From contig CAKVMD010000015.1 of assembly GCA_934771475.1 (NCBI GenBank), positions 1 to 22,925 of the forward strand: a stretch of 22,925 nucleotides of DNA, in the 5' to 3' direction. A model generated the notes under the pieces. That model was given only the letters and a program-made list of their open reading frames with translations, ran no database searches and had not been told where the DNA came from. Numbering within the stretch: position 1 is the first letter of the stretch; each line of letters begins with the position of its first letter. The translations under genes and the position numbers were made by a program. Of the stretch, positions 1 through 6,905 are shown one piece after another. This DNA comes from an uncultured Clostridia bacterium (GTDB lineage Bacteria > Bacillota > Clostridia > Christensenellales > UBA1242).

Positions 1-558
1 GCCAACAAGTGCAAAACTTGGATTGAAATTTATAAAACATGACAAAACAAACAGTAAAAGAAATATCGCAGAAAAAATATAATTAAGAATTTTTAGAACG
101 CTTATCACTTTCGCCCTTTCTTTTTCTTGTGAGAAAAATCCAACCACAATTCGTCCCCCGTCAAGCGGATAGCAAGGGAGCAAGTTGACAAGCCCTAGCA
201 TAAGCGAATTTAAAACAAAATCATAGGTAAAATTGTAAGTTGCAGGAAAAACCCACCAAAGCGTGATAATCATAATTGAAAGCAAAAAATTAACAGCCGG
301 TCCCGCGAAAGCAATCAGCATTTCGTCTCGACTTTCAAAAGTTTTTTCCTTATAGTTTAAGCATGCGCCATAGGGAGCAAGGTAAAAATTGTCAAGTTTA
401 TATCCTCTTTTCTTTGCAACATAAAAATGTCCAAACTCATGGGTTAAAACTACAAGGAAAAATATTAAAAAATGTAATAAATTTTGGGTAAAAATAAAGT
501 AAATTAAAAACAAAAAAAATGTGGGATGAATATGGGTTTTATTTAACAATTTATTCAT
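1..558 (-). CDS. Site-2 metalloprotease, M50 family, SpoIVFB-like (3' end outside window)
   Basis: I translated this directly from the minus strand: 186 codons are visible from an ATG at 558 and the frame is still open at base 1. It is a polytopic intramembrane zinc protease. The N-terminus (KTHIHPTFF) resembles the SpoIVFB start. The zinc-binding motif HEFGH is at residues 40-44 (H40, E41, H44), and the second conserved motif NLLPCYPLDGGR is at about 125-136, with D133 as the expected third zinc ligand. Hydrophobic segments surround both motifs. Members of this family cleave membrane-embedded substrates; SpoIVFB processes pro-sigma-K. The adjacent scpAB and carboxypeptidase genes match the usual clostridial neighbourhood of this subfamily. 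The start overlaps the stop of a 47-codon ORF (ATGA), suggesting coupled translation. A C-terminal CBS domain, seen in SpoIVFB, would lie outside the window. The family is clear; a role in sporulation is inference. Confidence 0.9.
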   Translation of the reverse strand, partial: MNKLLNKTHIHPTFFLFLIYFIFTQNLLHFLIFFLVVLTHEFGHFYVAKKRGYKLDNFYLAPYGACLNYKEKTFESRDEMLIAFAGPAVNFLLSIMIITLWWVFPATYNFTYDFVLNSLMLGLVNLLPCYPLDGGRIVVGFFSQEKERAKVISVLKILNYIFSAIFLLLFVLSCFINFNPSFALVG

Positions 559-698
559 AACACTAAACCCCATATAATCCCTATAATTAAGGCAGTTATA
601 GCGCTTGAAAATAAAATAAATTTCCCTTTTTTAATCTTTGCTTTAACTATGCAAAAATTATATTTTTCGCCTTCACTTATTTGTCTAAAAAGTTTCAT
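555..698 (-). CDS. Small putative single-pass membrane protein (47 aa) coupled to the site-2 protease
   Basis: A 47-residue ORF starts at an ATG at 698 and ends in TGA at 557-555. This stop shares the ATGA overlap with the start of the downstream site-2 protease. Residues 1-26 are polar and lysine-rich, and residues 27-47 form one hydrophobic segment (FILFSSAITALIIG...), so a single membrane helix with a cytoplasmic N-terminus is plausible. An in-frame TAA two codons upstream of the ATG excludes a longer form. The ribosome binding site is weak (TAGAGAAAC at best). I recognise no family. Position and overlap recall SpoIVFA upstream of SpoIVFB, but no LytM-like domain is present, so homology is not claimed. 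It could be a real small partner, a translation-coupling leader ORF, or chance. Confidence 0.4.
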   Translation of the reverse strand: MKLFRQISEGEKYNFCIVKAKIKKGKFILFSSAITALIIGIIWGLVL

Positions 699-1010
699 AT
701 ATTAATCTATGTTAGTTTCTCTAAAAATATGGTAATAAAAAGCATTTTAAATATAATTTTGACGCTTTAAAATCTCTTTTAATTGCACAAAAAAAATCAA
801 TTTTTCATTTTTTACGCGACTATTCTTTGACAAAATCACATAGACTTTTGCTTGTTTTTTTTATTTATGTTTTATCTTATAATTTGACTTTCTCTTTTTC
901 CCTCGCCCCGTATCTTTTCCTTATTTTTTACCTTGTTTTTCTACATTGTTTTTCTACATTGTTTTTCTACATTGTTTCCCACATAAAAAACACGCCATTA
1001 GGCGTGTTTT
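699..1010. other. Intergenic region between scpB and the protease cistrons
   Basis: About 310 bases have no convincing gene. The part from about 840 to 980 is pyrimidine-rich on the plus strand and contains a triplicated 13-mer. The scpB terminator lies at the right edge. A promoter for the minus-strand protease cistrons is expected here, but I could not find a -35/-10 pair I trust. A plus-strand TTGACA at 827-832 has no matching -10 at normal spacing. Confidence 0.5.
935..973. repeat. Three exact tandem copies of a 13-bp unit
   Basis: GTTTTTCTACATT occurs three times head to tail at 935-947, 948-960 and 961-973, followed by a partial fourth copy (GTTT). It is non-coding and lies just beyond the scpB terminator on the minus strand. 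Such short perfect tandem repeats usually arise by replication slippage and can vary between strains. Confidence 0.9.
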
Positions 1011-1012
1011 TT
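985..1012 (-). terminator. Intrinsic terminator of the scpA-scpB operon
   Basis: A perfect 12-bp stem with arms AAAAAACACGCC (985-996) and GGCGTGTTTTTT (1001-1012) and a 4-base loop. On the minus strand it ends in a run of six T. It overlaps the first two bases of the scpB stop codon, so the stem begins immediately at the end of the gene. The symmetry means it could work in both directions. Confidence 0.85.
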
Positions 1013-1685
1013 AACCGACATCTTGGTCTGTGTCCGCTTCAATTTTTTCAGTAACTTCACCCTTTAAAAAGTCAGGCAAGTCCTCAGTAAATTCAACATC
1101 TTCAACATTTCTAAACAGCGTCTCTTGCTTGTCTTCTTCGGCTCTGATGGTTTTAATTCTTTCAAGAAGTTCTTCATAATCAGGTAGGTCAGTCAAATCT
1201 TTTATATCAAAGCGTTTCAAAAAGTTTTCAGTTGTGCCAAACATAAGTGGCTTGCCAACCGCGTCCTTTCTTCCAACCACTTCTATCATATTTTGGTCCA
1301 TCAAAATTTGAACCGCATAATCACTATTAACCCCTCTTATGTCTTCGATTTCTGTCTTTGTTATTGGTTGTTTATATGCGATAATAGCGAGCGTTTCTAG
1401 TGCCGCACGAGTTAGCGATTTTTCCATAATTGGATTTAAAACATCGGCGATATATTTTGCATAGTTTGGGTTAGAGGCAAGTTGAATTTTGTTTTTATAT
1501 TCAATTAAATGCACACCTTTATCACCCGAAAGTTCTGCTTTAAGCTCGCTAATTGCCTTATCAAGGCTTTTTGTGTCTACATCAAGTTTTTCCGCAATAA
1601 AGGACTTTTCAACCCCGTCTCCTGCCACGAAAAGGATTGAATAAACCACTTCTTTTAAATTTAAAATTGTATCAACACTACTCAT
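1011..1685 (-). CDS. scpB: Segregation and condensation protein B (ScpB)
   Basis: A 224-residue protein of normal family length. It is the kleisin-associated (kite) subunit of the bacterial SMC-ScpAB condensin, a tandem winged-helix protein that dimerises and binds ScpA to help compact and segregate the chromosome. The ScpB signature is at about residues 91-118, including LETLAIIAYKQPITKTEIE followed by DIRGVNSD. The C-terminus is acidic and probably disordered. ATG at 1685 is preceded by GAGG with 7-base spacing and lies 2 bases after the scpA stop (TAA TT ATG), so the pair is co-transcribed and probably coupled. The 3' end runs into a terminator stem. Confidence 0.96.
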   Translation of the reverse strand: MSSVDTILNLKEVVYSILFVAGDGVEKSFIAEKLDVDTKSLDKAISELKAELSGDKGVHLIEYKNKIQLASNPNYAKYIADVLNPIMEKSLTRAALETLAIIAYKQPITKTEIEDIRGVNSDYAVQILMDQNMIEVVGRKDAVGKPLMFGTTENFLKRFDIKDLTDLPDYEELLERIKTIRAEEDKQETLFRNVEDVEFTEDLPDFLKGEVTEKIEADTDQDVG

Positions 1686-1687
1686 AA

Positions 1688-2467
1688 TTATGCCTCGTTA
1701 GAAATTACATTTATTTGCTTAAATACGCCCATTTGCTCTACTCTTACTGATTGAAGTTTTAAAAGTTCAAGAAGGGCAAGAAAGACATTTATCATTTCAC
1801 TTTTTGTCATTTTGTCATCAAAAAGTTCTTCAAAAGGAAATCTCTTATGCTCTCTGGCATAACCTTTTATAGATATAATCTTTTCAGCAACTGTGAACCT
1901 GTCCTTTATAATCTTCTTTGGCTCTTCTTTCTCTTTGCCACGCGCCTCTTGTTTTGCAAGCAAGTTTGCAAATGCGTCAAGAAGTTTGTCAAGTACCATG
2001 TCCTTAATAATAACTTTTACTTTTTCGGTCTCTTTGCCCGGCTTTCTATAAAACTTGTTTATGTCTTCAATTTCTTTAAGCCTAGCCCCCGTTTGTTTAA
2101 ACAGTTCATATTCTTTCAATCGTTGAAGAAGGAGTGCTTCGCTGTCCACCTCATCCTCTTCTTCGACTGGCTCAACTGGCAAAAGGTGTTTAGATTTAAT
2201 TTCAATAAGTGTGGCTGCGATGATTATAAATTCACTCGCTTTTTCCACATCGACTGAGTCTATATCTTGCATATATTCCAAATATTGCTCTGTAATATCG
2301 GCAAGTTTGACAGTCAATATGTCAAGTTTGGCGTCTTTAATAAGGTGCAACAAAAGGTCGAGAGGACCTTCAAAATTGTCAAGTTTAAATCTATATTTTT
2401 CATCAACAAAAGAAAGTTGCTCTGTTTCAACCTGAGAGTTATTTAATTCGCGTTTTTCTTCTGTCAT
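1688..2467 (-). CDS. scpA: Segregation and condensation protein A (ScpA, kleisin)
   Basis: The kleisin subunit that bridges SMC heads and carries the ScpB dimer. The family signature FEGPLDLLLHLI sits near residues 32-43, followed by the helical stretch ending in AATLIEIKSKHLLP. The middle is a charged linker and the C-terminus (residues about 200-259) is a winged helix that would contact the SMC head. I place the start at ATG 2467, giving 259 aa, because AAAGGGG lies 5-6 bases upstream. An in-frame TTG at 2488 would add seven residues (MLDKGVC) but would use that ribosome binding site as coding sequence. A promoter is visible just upstream (2493-2521), so this is the first gene of the scpAB operon. 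Confidence 0.95.
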   Translation of the reverse strand: MTEEKRELNNSQVETEQLSFVDEKYRFKLDNFEGPLDLLLHLIKDAKLDILTVKLADITEQYLEYMQDIDSVDVEKASEFIIIAATLIEIKSKHLLPVEPVEEEDEVDSEALLLQRLKEYELFKQTGARLKEIEDINKFYRKPGKETEKVKVIIKDMVLDKLLDAFANLLAKQEARGKEKEEPKKIIKDRFTVAEKIISIKGYAREHKRFPFEELFDDKMTKSEMINVFLALLELLKLQSVRVEQMGVFKQINVISNEA

Positions 2468-2492
2468 GCAAACCCCTTTATCTAACAAAGAA

Positions 2493-2521
2493 ATTATACA
2501 TTATAACAAAAAAAAAGGCAA
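2493..2521 (-). promoter_or_regulatory. Sigma-A-type promoter for scpAB
   Basis: On the minus strand, TTGCCT (2521-2516) is separated by 17 bases from a perfect TATAAT (2498-2493), giving a leader of about 20 nt before the ATG at 2467. A second TATAAT is at 2505-2500. The -35 hexamer is part of the 3' arm of the upstream terminator hairpin, so the promoter and terminator share sequence. Confidence 0.55.
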
Positions 2522-2537
2522 GCATTTTTGCCTTTTT
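2512..2537 (-). terminator. Intrinsic terminator, second of a pair after dacF
   Basis: A 10-bp stem AAAAAGGCAA / TTGCCTTTTT (2512-2521 and 2528-2537) with a 6-base loop. On the minus strand it is followed by an uninterrupted run of nine T (2516-2508). It should end transcripts of the dacF operon just before the scpA promoter. Confidence 0.85.
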
Positions 2538-2550
2538 CTTTCTTTAAACA

Positions 2551-2582
2551 AAAAGGAAGGAGGTTTTTAGCCCCCTTCTTTT
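2551..2582 (-). terminator. Hairpin, first of a pair after dacF
   Basis: Imperfect stem between AAAAGGAAGGAGG (2551-2563) and CCCCCTTCTTTT (2571-2582), with one bulged base, one G-T pair and a 7-base loop. On the minus strand it ends in CCTTTTTG. It lies 11 bases beyond the dacF stop and 13 bases before a second, stronger terminator, making a tandem pair. Confidence 0.6.
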
Positions 2583-2593
2583 GATAAGACCTT

Positions 2594-3745
2594 TTACCAC
2601 GCTTTGACAATCTTACCTAGCCCATCAAATAATGACATCTTTTCAAGGTCCGCTTTGACAATCATATTTATTTCTTTGACCACATTGCCATTTCGCGATA
2701 TGATGATTTTGCCCACACTTTCACCACTTTTTGTAGGAGCTGAAACGCTTTCAGGCTTTTGCATACTTACTTCAAAAGAGTCTTTGCTCCCCTTTTTAAC
2801 AACTGCTGAAAAATCTTCCTCTGCAAACAAGTCAACTTTATCAATTTTGCCCTTGTTTACTGCAACAGTATCAAGCGCAGAAGATGACGAAACCAAAGTT
2901 TTATTTTCATAGTTTGCAAAACCATAATTAAAGAGTTTACTGCATTCATTAAATCTTGTTTGACTGTTAGGTGCGCCCACGATAACCGAGATAAGTCTCA
3001 TATTGTTTCGTTTTGCACTGGCAGAGAGGCAACACCCCGCTTCGTTTGTAGAACCAGTTTTACCACCATCGCAACCCTCATAATATCTTACAAGCCTATT
3101 GGTGTTTACAAGTCCAGTTTTTCTCCCCGATGGATGTGTAAGTTCGTCCATCCAAATAGTGCTATATTTGTGGTAAAGTTCATGACCGGTAACTTCGCAA
3201 AGAAGTAGCGCGCTATCTCTTGCCGAAGAATATTGTTCTGGCGCTGGAAGCCCTGTGCAATTTACATAGTTTGTGTTAGTCATGCCAATAGCCTTTGCTT
3301 TTTCATTCATTTTAACTACAAATCCTTCTTCACTTCCGCTGATATGTTCAGCAAGTGCCACTGATGCATCGTTTGCGGAAGCCATGATAACACTTTTAAG
3401 CAAATCACCCGCAGAATAATCTACAAAAGGGTCAATGAAAACTTGACTTCCTCCCATGCTTGAAGCATTTTCGGTTGTTGTAATCATGGTTTGCTCAGTG
3501 AGTCTGCCCGCGTCAAATTCGTCAAGTGTCAACAAGATTGTCATCATTTTAACCATACTCGCAACAGGCAACTCTTTATCCGCATCTTTTTCAAAAAGAA
3601 CCTCTTTTGATGAGTAATCCATCAAAATTCCGCTTTTACTTTTGAGGTCCATTGGCGACTCCGCAAAAGCAAAAGTTTGCATACTAGTACAAAATGTAGT
3701 TGCAAGTATGACAAACAACATACAAAATATAGCAAATCGTTTCAT
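2594..3745 (-). CDS. dacF: D-alanyl-D-alanine carboxypeptidase, S11 family (DacF/PBP5 type)
   Basis: A 383-residue low-molecular-weight penicillin-binding protein that removes the terminal D-Ala from peptidoglycan pentapeptides outside the membrane. Residues 1-28 form a Sec signal peptide (MKRFAIFCMLFVILATTFC..., cleavage near AFA/ES). The three active-site motifs are SMVK (S63, K66), SAN (123-125) and KTG (229-231). A C-terminal beta domain follows and the tail (KMSLFDGLGKIVKAW) could be the amphipathic membrane anchor. ATG 3745 is chosen because AAGGAG lies upstream at good spacing and it begins the signal peptide; the frame is open 53 codons further but without these features. It lies 53 bases after the SpoIIM-like gene, probably in one operon, and is followed by two terminators. 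The class is certain; whether it is the spore-specific DacF or a vegetative DacA/DacB is inferred from neighbours. Confidence 0.92.
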   Translation of the reverse strand: MKRFAIFCMLFVILATTFCTSMQTFAFAESPMDLKSKSGILMDYSSKEVLFEKDADKELPVASMVKMMTILLTLDEFDAGRLTEQTMITTTENASSMGGSQVFIDPFVDYSAGDLLKSVIMASANDASVALAEHISGSEEGFVVKMNEKAKAIGMTNTNYVNCTGLPAPEQYSSARDSALLLCEVTGHELYHKYSTIWMDELTHPSGRKTGLVNTNRLVRYYEGCDGGKTGSTNEAGCCLSASAKRNNMRLISVIVGAPNSQTRFNECSKLFNYGFANYENKTLVSSSSALDTVAVNKGKIDKVDLFAEEDFSAVVKKGSKDSFEVSMQKPESVSAPTKSGESVGKIIISRNGNVVKEINMIVKADLEKMSLFDGLGKIVKAW

Positions 3746-3798
3746 TTTCTTCTCCTTTATGCTTTTAGTTTTTTCAAAAGAAGAAAATTTATGCAAGG

Positions 3799-4407
3799 CT
3801 AAAATACAAATATAACGTTTGGTGATAACAGGCTTATAAGCAGGCTTTCCACAAGACAAAGTAGCGTTATAAGGAGCACCCCTATTAAGACAAGTAAAAG
3901 CCAATAATTTTTAACCCGTTCACAGCCATAACACTTTTTATAGTTTCTCGCTTCGCACAATAATAGAAATAAAAATATAAACAATGCAAGGCTAATAAGT
4001 TGGCATGGGAGTACTACAAGAAGCCCTACAACCGTACCTGAAAGTCCGTTAAAAATAATAAGGAGAGTTATATTCCCGCCCATTAAAAATGCTCGATATG
4101 CCACAAACAAAAATGCTATTGGACAAAGCCAAGGAGAAAGCGAACCTATCACAATAAAAGCATAGACCACCAGCATTGATAGAAGTCTAAGCCAAAAAGT
4201 TGTACCATTTAAGCACTCTTTTTTCTCACCTAACAGTCTTGTGAATGTTGTAATAGATTGAGTTTTTATTGCTATTATAATGCCAGTTAGAAGCGCAATA
4301 ACCGCAATCGAAGCCATAAAAAGAAACTTAAATTTGTTTTTCTTTATAGCGTCTACCCCCGCTTCTTTCACAGCATAAATTGCCTTATTTTTTGACGAAT
4401 TACCCAT
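3799..4407 (-). CDS. Polytopic membrane protein, probably SpoIIM-like
   Basis: A 202-residue protein with hydrophobic segments at about 27-47, 72-91, 95-113, 118-151 and 168-195, i.e. about five helices, which fits the size and topology of SpoIIM. The stretch AFLMGGNITLLIIFNGLSG followed by VVGLLVVLPCQL resembles the G-rich helix and conserved proline of SpoIIM, a component of the DMP peptidoglycan-remodelling machine at engulfment. A CxxC pair (C159, C162) sits in a cytosolic or external loop. The gene precedes a DacF-type carboxypeptidase and is near scpAB, as spoIIM, dacF and scpAB are in Bacillus. The start at 4407 has GAGAGGGTG upstream. The similarity is weak and judged by eye; an unrelated membrane protein remains possible. 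Confidence 0.5.
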   Translation of the reverse strand: MGNSSKNKAIYAVKEAGVDAIKKNKFKFLFMASIAVIALLTGIIIAIKTQSITTFTRLLGEKKECLNGTTFWLRLLSMLVVYAFIVIGSLSPWLCPIAFLFVAYRAFLMGGNITLLIIFNGLSGTVVGLLVVLPCQLISLALFIFLFLLLCEARNYKKCYGCERVKNYWLLLVLIGVLLITLLCLVESLLISLLSPNVIFVF

Positions 4408-4535
4408 TTCACCCTCTCATACTAAACTATGTCGAAAAAGGAAATATAATGACATTTTTGTTAGTGCTAGGTTACTATAAAAAAAGAAAGGCAAAATTTG
4501 TTGTTAATTATGAAGTATTTTTTCTTACCCTTTAC

Positions 4536-4578
4536 AAAGTGCTTTAACAAGAGACTTTTGCTCTTTAAGGCGCACTTT
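4536..4578. repeat. Imperfect stem-loop
   Basis: AAAGTGC...AAGAG (4536-4553) pairs imperfectly with CTCTT...GCGCACTTT (4561-4578) around a 7-base loop. The outer 7 bp (AAAGTGC/GCACTTT) and the inner AGAG/CTCT are perfect, and the middle is bulged. It may be a backup terminator after ynbB or part of an RNA structure. Confidence 0.4.
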
Positions 4579-4612
4579 TCACCATACTGTAAAATTGCGC
4601 TCTAAAAGAATA

Positions 4613-4686
4613 AAAAAGTCCCTTATAAAATAAATGAACCCTAAGTTTTCTTTCTTTCGGGTTCACTTTTATTATAGAGACTTTTT
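4613..4686 (-). terminator. Long inverted repeat, probable bidirectional terminator after ynbB
   Basis: Arms of about 28 nt (4613-4641 and 4659-4686). The outer 8 bp (AAAAAGTC/GACTTTTT) and inner 7 bp (TGAACCC/GGGTTCA) are perfect, the AT-rich middle is imperfect, and the loop is 17 bases. Each strand ends in a T run, so it can terminate the ynbB operon on the minus strand. The inner base AAAAGTGAACC, read on the minus strand, recurs in the hairpin at 15235-15281. Confidence 0.55.
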
Positions 4687-4797
4687 ATTAAACTTAAAAT
4701 TATAAAGCGCGTGAATATTACCCCTTATAAGGTGTTTCTTTTGCTGATTTTAAGTAATAATTTTTGTAATTAAACCGGAAAATTATTAAACAGTTTA

Positions 4798-6015
4798 TTA
4801 ATAAAGCGAAACTAATTTCTCCGCCAAAATCTTAACATGCTCATAGGTTAATCCACCTTGAAAATAAGCAATGTATGGCGGTCTTATAGGTCCATCACAA
4901 CTTAATTCGATTGATGCACCGCCCACAAATGTTCCTGCCGCCATAATCACTTTATCTTCATATCCCGGCATATCCCAAGGCATAGGAGTAACATAAGCGT
5001 CAACGGGAGAAATCGTTTGGACAGTTTGCACAAATTTTACGAGGTCTTCTTCGTTATTGAACACGATTGATTTAACAATATCCTGAGGCTTAAAGTCATT
5101 TGCTGGGACTATCTCATATCCCTTATCTGCCATAATTTGACCAATAAGGAGTGCCCCCTTTAACGCTTGTGCAACTGTATGAGGTGCTAAGAAAAACCCT
5201 TGATAAAACATCCTGTATCCCATTTCGTAAGAACCAAGTTCACATTTTAATGAAGGATTTGTGTACCTTGTGGCAATCTCATCAATCGCTTTTTCAGTTC
5301 CCACAATATAACCGCCAGTTGGCGCAAGTCCGCCACCCGGATTTTTTATAAGTGAGCCCATCATAACATCAGCCCCGACATCAGTAGGTTCAATGCGGTC
5401 TACAAACTCGCCATAACAATTATCTACAACTATAAACGAGTTTGGCGAAAGTTCTTTAACTCTGTCAAAAACCTCTTTCATTTGCATAGGAGATATGGCA
5501 TTTCGAGATGAATACCCTCTTGACCTTTGCACATAGACAACCTTTGGCTGGATGCTCTTTATCATTTCTGTGATTTTTTCAATATCAAAACTGCTATCGC
5601 TTTTGAGGTCAATTTGCTGATAGTTTACACCATAATCTTCGAGCGATGAGTTTCCTTTCCCCAATATTGATGACTGAACGCTATCATAAGGGATTCCTGA
5701 AATTGAGAGCATTGTATCTCCCCTTCTTAAAAGTCCATAAAGCACAGTTGTTATAGCATGAGTCCCACAAGAAATAAGAGGGCTTACGATTGCTTTTTCT
5801 GTGCCAAAAACTTTGGCATAAACTTTGGCAAGTGTTTCTCTTCCTAAGTCATCATATCCATAACCAGTTGTTCCAGCCATGCAAGCTGGCGAAACACGAA
5901 ATTCTGTAAACGCGTCAAGAACCTTCTTTTGGTTTTCATAGGCTATGTCGTCTATTTCTTCAAACTGGCTTTTTAACTTTGCTTCCGCCTCTTTTATTAT
6001 TTTGTTACTATCCAC
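4798..6015 (-). CDS. ynbB: PLP-dependent 'methionine gamma-lyase family' protein, YnbB (aluminium-resistance family)
   Basis: A 405-residue fold-type I PLP enzyme. K224 in GSLIKNPGGG is the expected Schiff-base lysine, VVDNCYGEF (D198) supplies the aspartate facing the pyridine nitrogen, and SCGTHAIT near 82-90 would bind the phosphate. Full family length is about 405-420. The family (Pfam Met_gamma_lyase, formerly aluminium resistance protein) is widespread in Firmicutes, but its physiological substrate is not established; a C-S lyase-type reaction is inferred from the fold. The start is a GTG at 6015 with GAGGAG 8 bases upstream. It lies inside the last codons of miaA, giving a 19-nt overlap. 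In Bacillus, ynbB is also downstream of miaA, which supports the assignment. It is the last gene of the miaB operon. Confidence 0.9.
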   Translation of the reverse strand: MDSNKIIKEAEAKLKSQFEEIDDIAYENQKKVLDAFTEFRVSPACMAGTTGYGYDDLGRETLAKVYAKVFGTEKAIVSPLISCGTHAITTVLYGLLRRGDTMLSISGIPYDSVQSSILGKGNSSLEDYGVNYQQIDLKSDSSFDIEKITEMIKSIQPKVVYVQRSRGYSSRNAISPMQMKEVFDRVKELSPNSFIVVDNCYGEFVDRIEPTDVGADVMMGSLIKNPGGGLAPTGGYIVGTEKAIDEIATRYTNPSLKCELGSYEMGYRMFYQGFFLAPHTVAQALKGALLIGQIMADKGYEIVPANDFKPQDIVKSIVFNNEEDLVKFVQTVQTISPVDAYVTPMPWDMPGYEDKVIMAAGTFVGGASIELSCDGPIRPPYIAYFQGGLTYEHVKILAEKLVSLY

Positions 6016-6905
6016 GATTTTATCTCCTCATACATTTTATTAAACGCCTCTTCTTGATTTATTGCGTCTATAAATTCGACATTTTTCATTGTTCTCAAAA
6101 AAGTAAGTTGCCTTTTTGCATAATTTCGAGAATGTTGCTTAACAAGTGTCAAGGCTTCCTCTTCACTTATTTGTCCATCTAAAAAACTTGCGACTTCTTT
6201 GTATCCAATCGCGCGCATACCTTGCACCATTCCATACTTTTCATACAAAGATTTAACCTCATTTGTAAGACCATTTTTAAACATGATTTCGGCTCTCAAA
6301 TTAATTCTTTCGTAAAGTTTTTCGCGGTCTATATTTAAAGCAAATATTTTAAAATCATACTCACTTTCGTTTGAAGTTTGTTTTCCACCTGAAAGTGCAA
6401 TTTCCATTGCTCGCACAAGTCTAGGCTTATTGTTTTTGTCAAGTTTTTGCGCCAAATCTGGACGCATAGAGGCGAGTTTATCATACACCGCCTCTTGACC
6501 GTTTGACGCGATTTCGTCTTCAATCTTTTGTCTCAAACTATTATCCTTAGACGCATCACCAAAATTATAGTTTTCGGTCAACGCTTTCACATACAGCCCA
6601 GTCCCGCCAACAATAATTGGCAAATGCCCCGCACTGGATATTTCTTTGATTTTTTCTTTGGTAAAATTTACATAATCAAAAACTGAAAATTCTTCGTCAG
6701 GCTCTTTTATGTCAATGCCATAGTGTTTAACCCCTTGCATCTCATCAAGAGTAACTTTGGCCGACCCAATGTCAAAGCCTTTATACACTTGCACTGAATC
6801 AGCAGAAATGATTTGTCCGTTAAGCACCTTTGCAAGTTTTACTGATAAGTTTGTTTTTCCCACGCCTGTTGGCCCTAGGATAAACACAACTTTTTGTTTG
6901 TCCAT
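5997..6905 (-). CDS. miaA: tRNA dimethylallyltransferase (MiaA)
   Basis: A 302-residue enzyme that transfers the dimethylallyl group from DMAPP to N6 of A37 in tRNAs reading UNN codons. The P-loop GPTGVGKT is at 11-18. SADSVQVYKGFDIGSAK at 34-50 contains the conserved catalytic aspartate region, and VGGTGLYVKAL and RAIGYKE are further MiaA signatures. The product is the substrate of MiaB, encoded at the head of the same operon. The ATG at 6905 shares one base with the mutL stop (TAATG), and AAAGGA lies about 7 bases upstream within mutL. Unlike in many bacteria, no hfq follows; ynbB does. Confidence 0.97.
   Translation of the reverse strand: MDKQKVVFILGPTGVGKTNLSVKLAKVLNGQIISADSVQVYKGFDIGSAKVTLDEMQGVKHYGIDIKEPDEEFSVFDYVNFTKEKIKEISSAGHLPIIVGGTGLYVKALTENYNFGDASKDNSLRQKIEDEIASNGQEAVYDKLASMRPDLAQKLDKNNKPRLVRAMEIALSGGKQTSNESEYDFKIFALNIDREKLYERINLRAEIMFKNGLTNEVKSLYEKYGMVQGMRAIGYKEVASFLDGQISEEEALTLVKQHSRNYAKRQLTFLRTMKNVEFIDAINQEEAFNKMYEEIKSWIVTK

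Larger units (their letters stand above)
4408..4797. other. Structured intergenic region downstream of ynbB
   Basis: About 390 bases between the end of ynbB and the start of the SpoIIM-like gene. It holds two stem-loops (4536-4578 and 4613-4686). A 32-codon plus-strand ORF (4449-4547) with AAAAAGG upstream is present but unsupported. A promoter for the SpoIIM-like gene should lie near 4410-4480; TATATT-like boxes exist there, but none has a convincing -35. Confidence 0.5.

Noticed and set aside
827..883. Plus-strand promoter from TTGACA (827-832) and TATAAT (878-883)
   Set aside because: The two boxes are 45 bases apart and neither has a partner at 16-18 bases; no plus-strand gene follows.
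827..1054. Hydrophobic 75-aa plus-strand ORF over the scpB terminator
   Set aside because: It is made of the T-rich tract and the 13-bp tandem repeat, runs through the terminator into antisense scpB, and has no ribosome binding site.
1847..2257. 136-aa plus-strand ORF
   Set aside because: It is entirely antisense to scpA; composition is the mirror of the ScpA coding frame and no motif is recognisable.
2468..2488. TTG start for scpA adding seven residues
   Set aside because: It would place the AAAGGGG ribosome binding site inside the coding region, and the added residues do not resemble ScpA N-termini.
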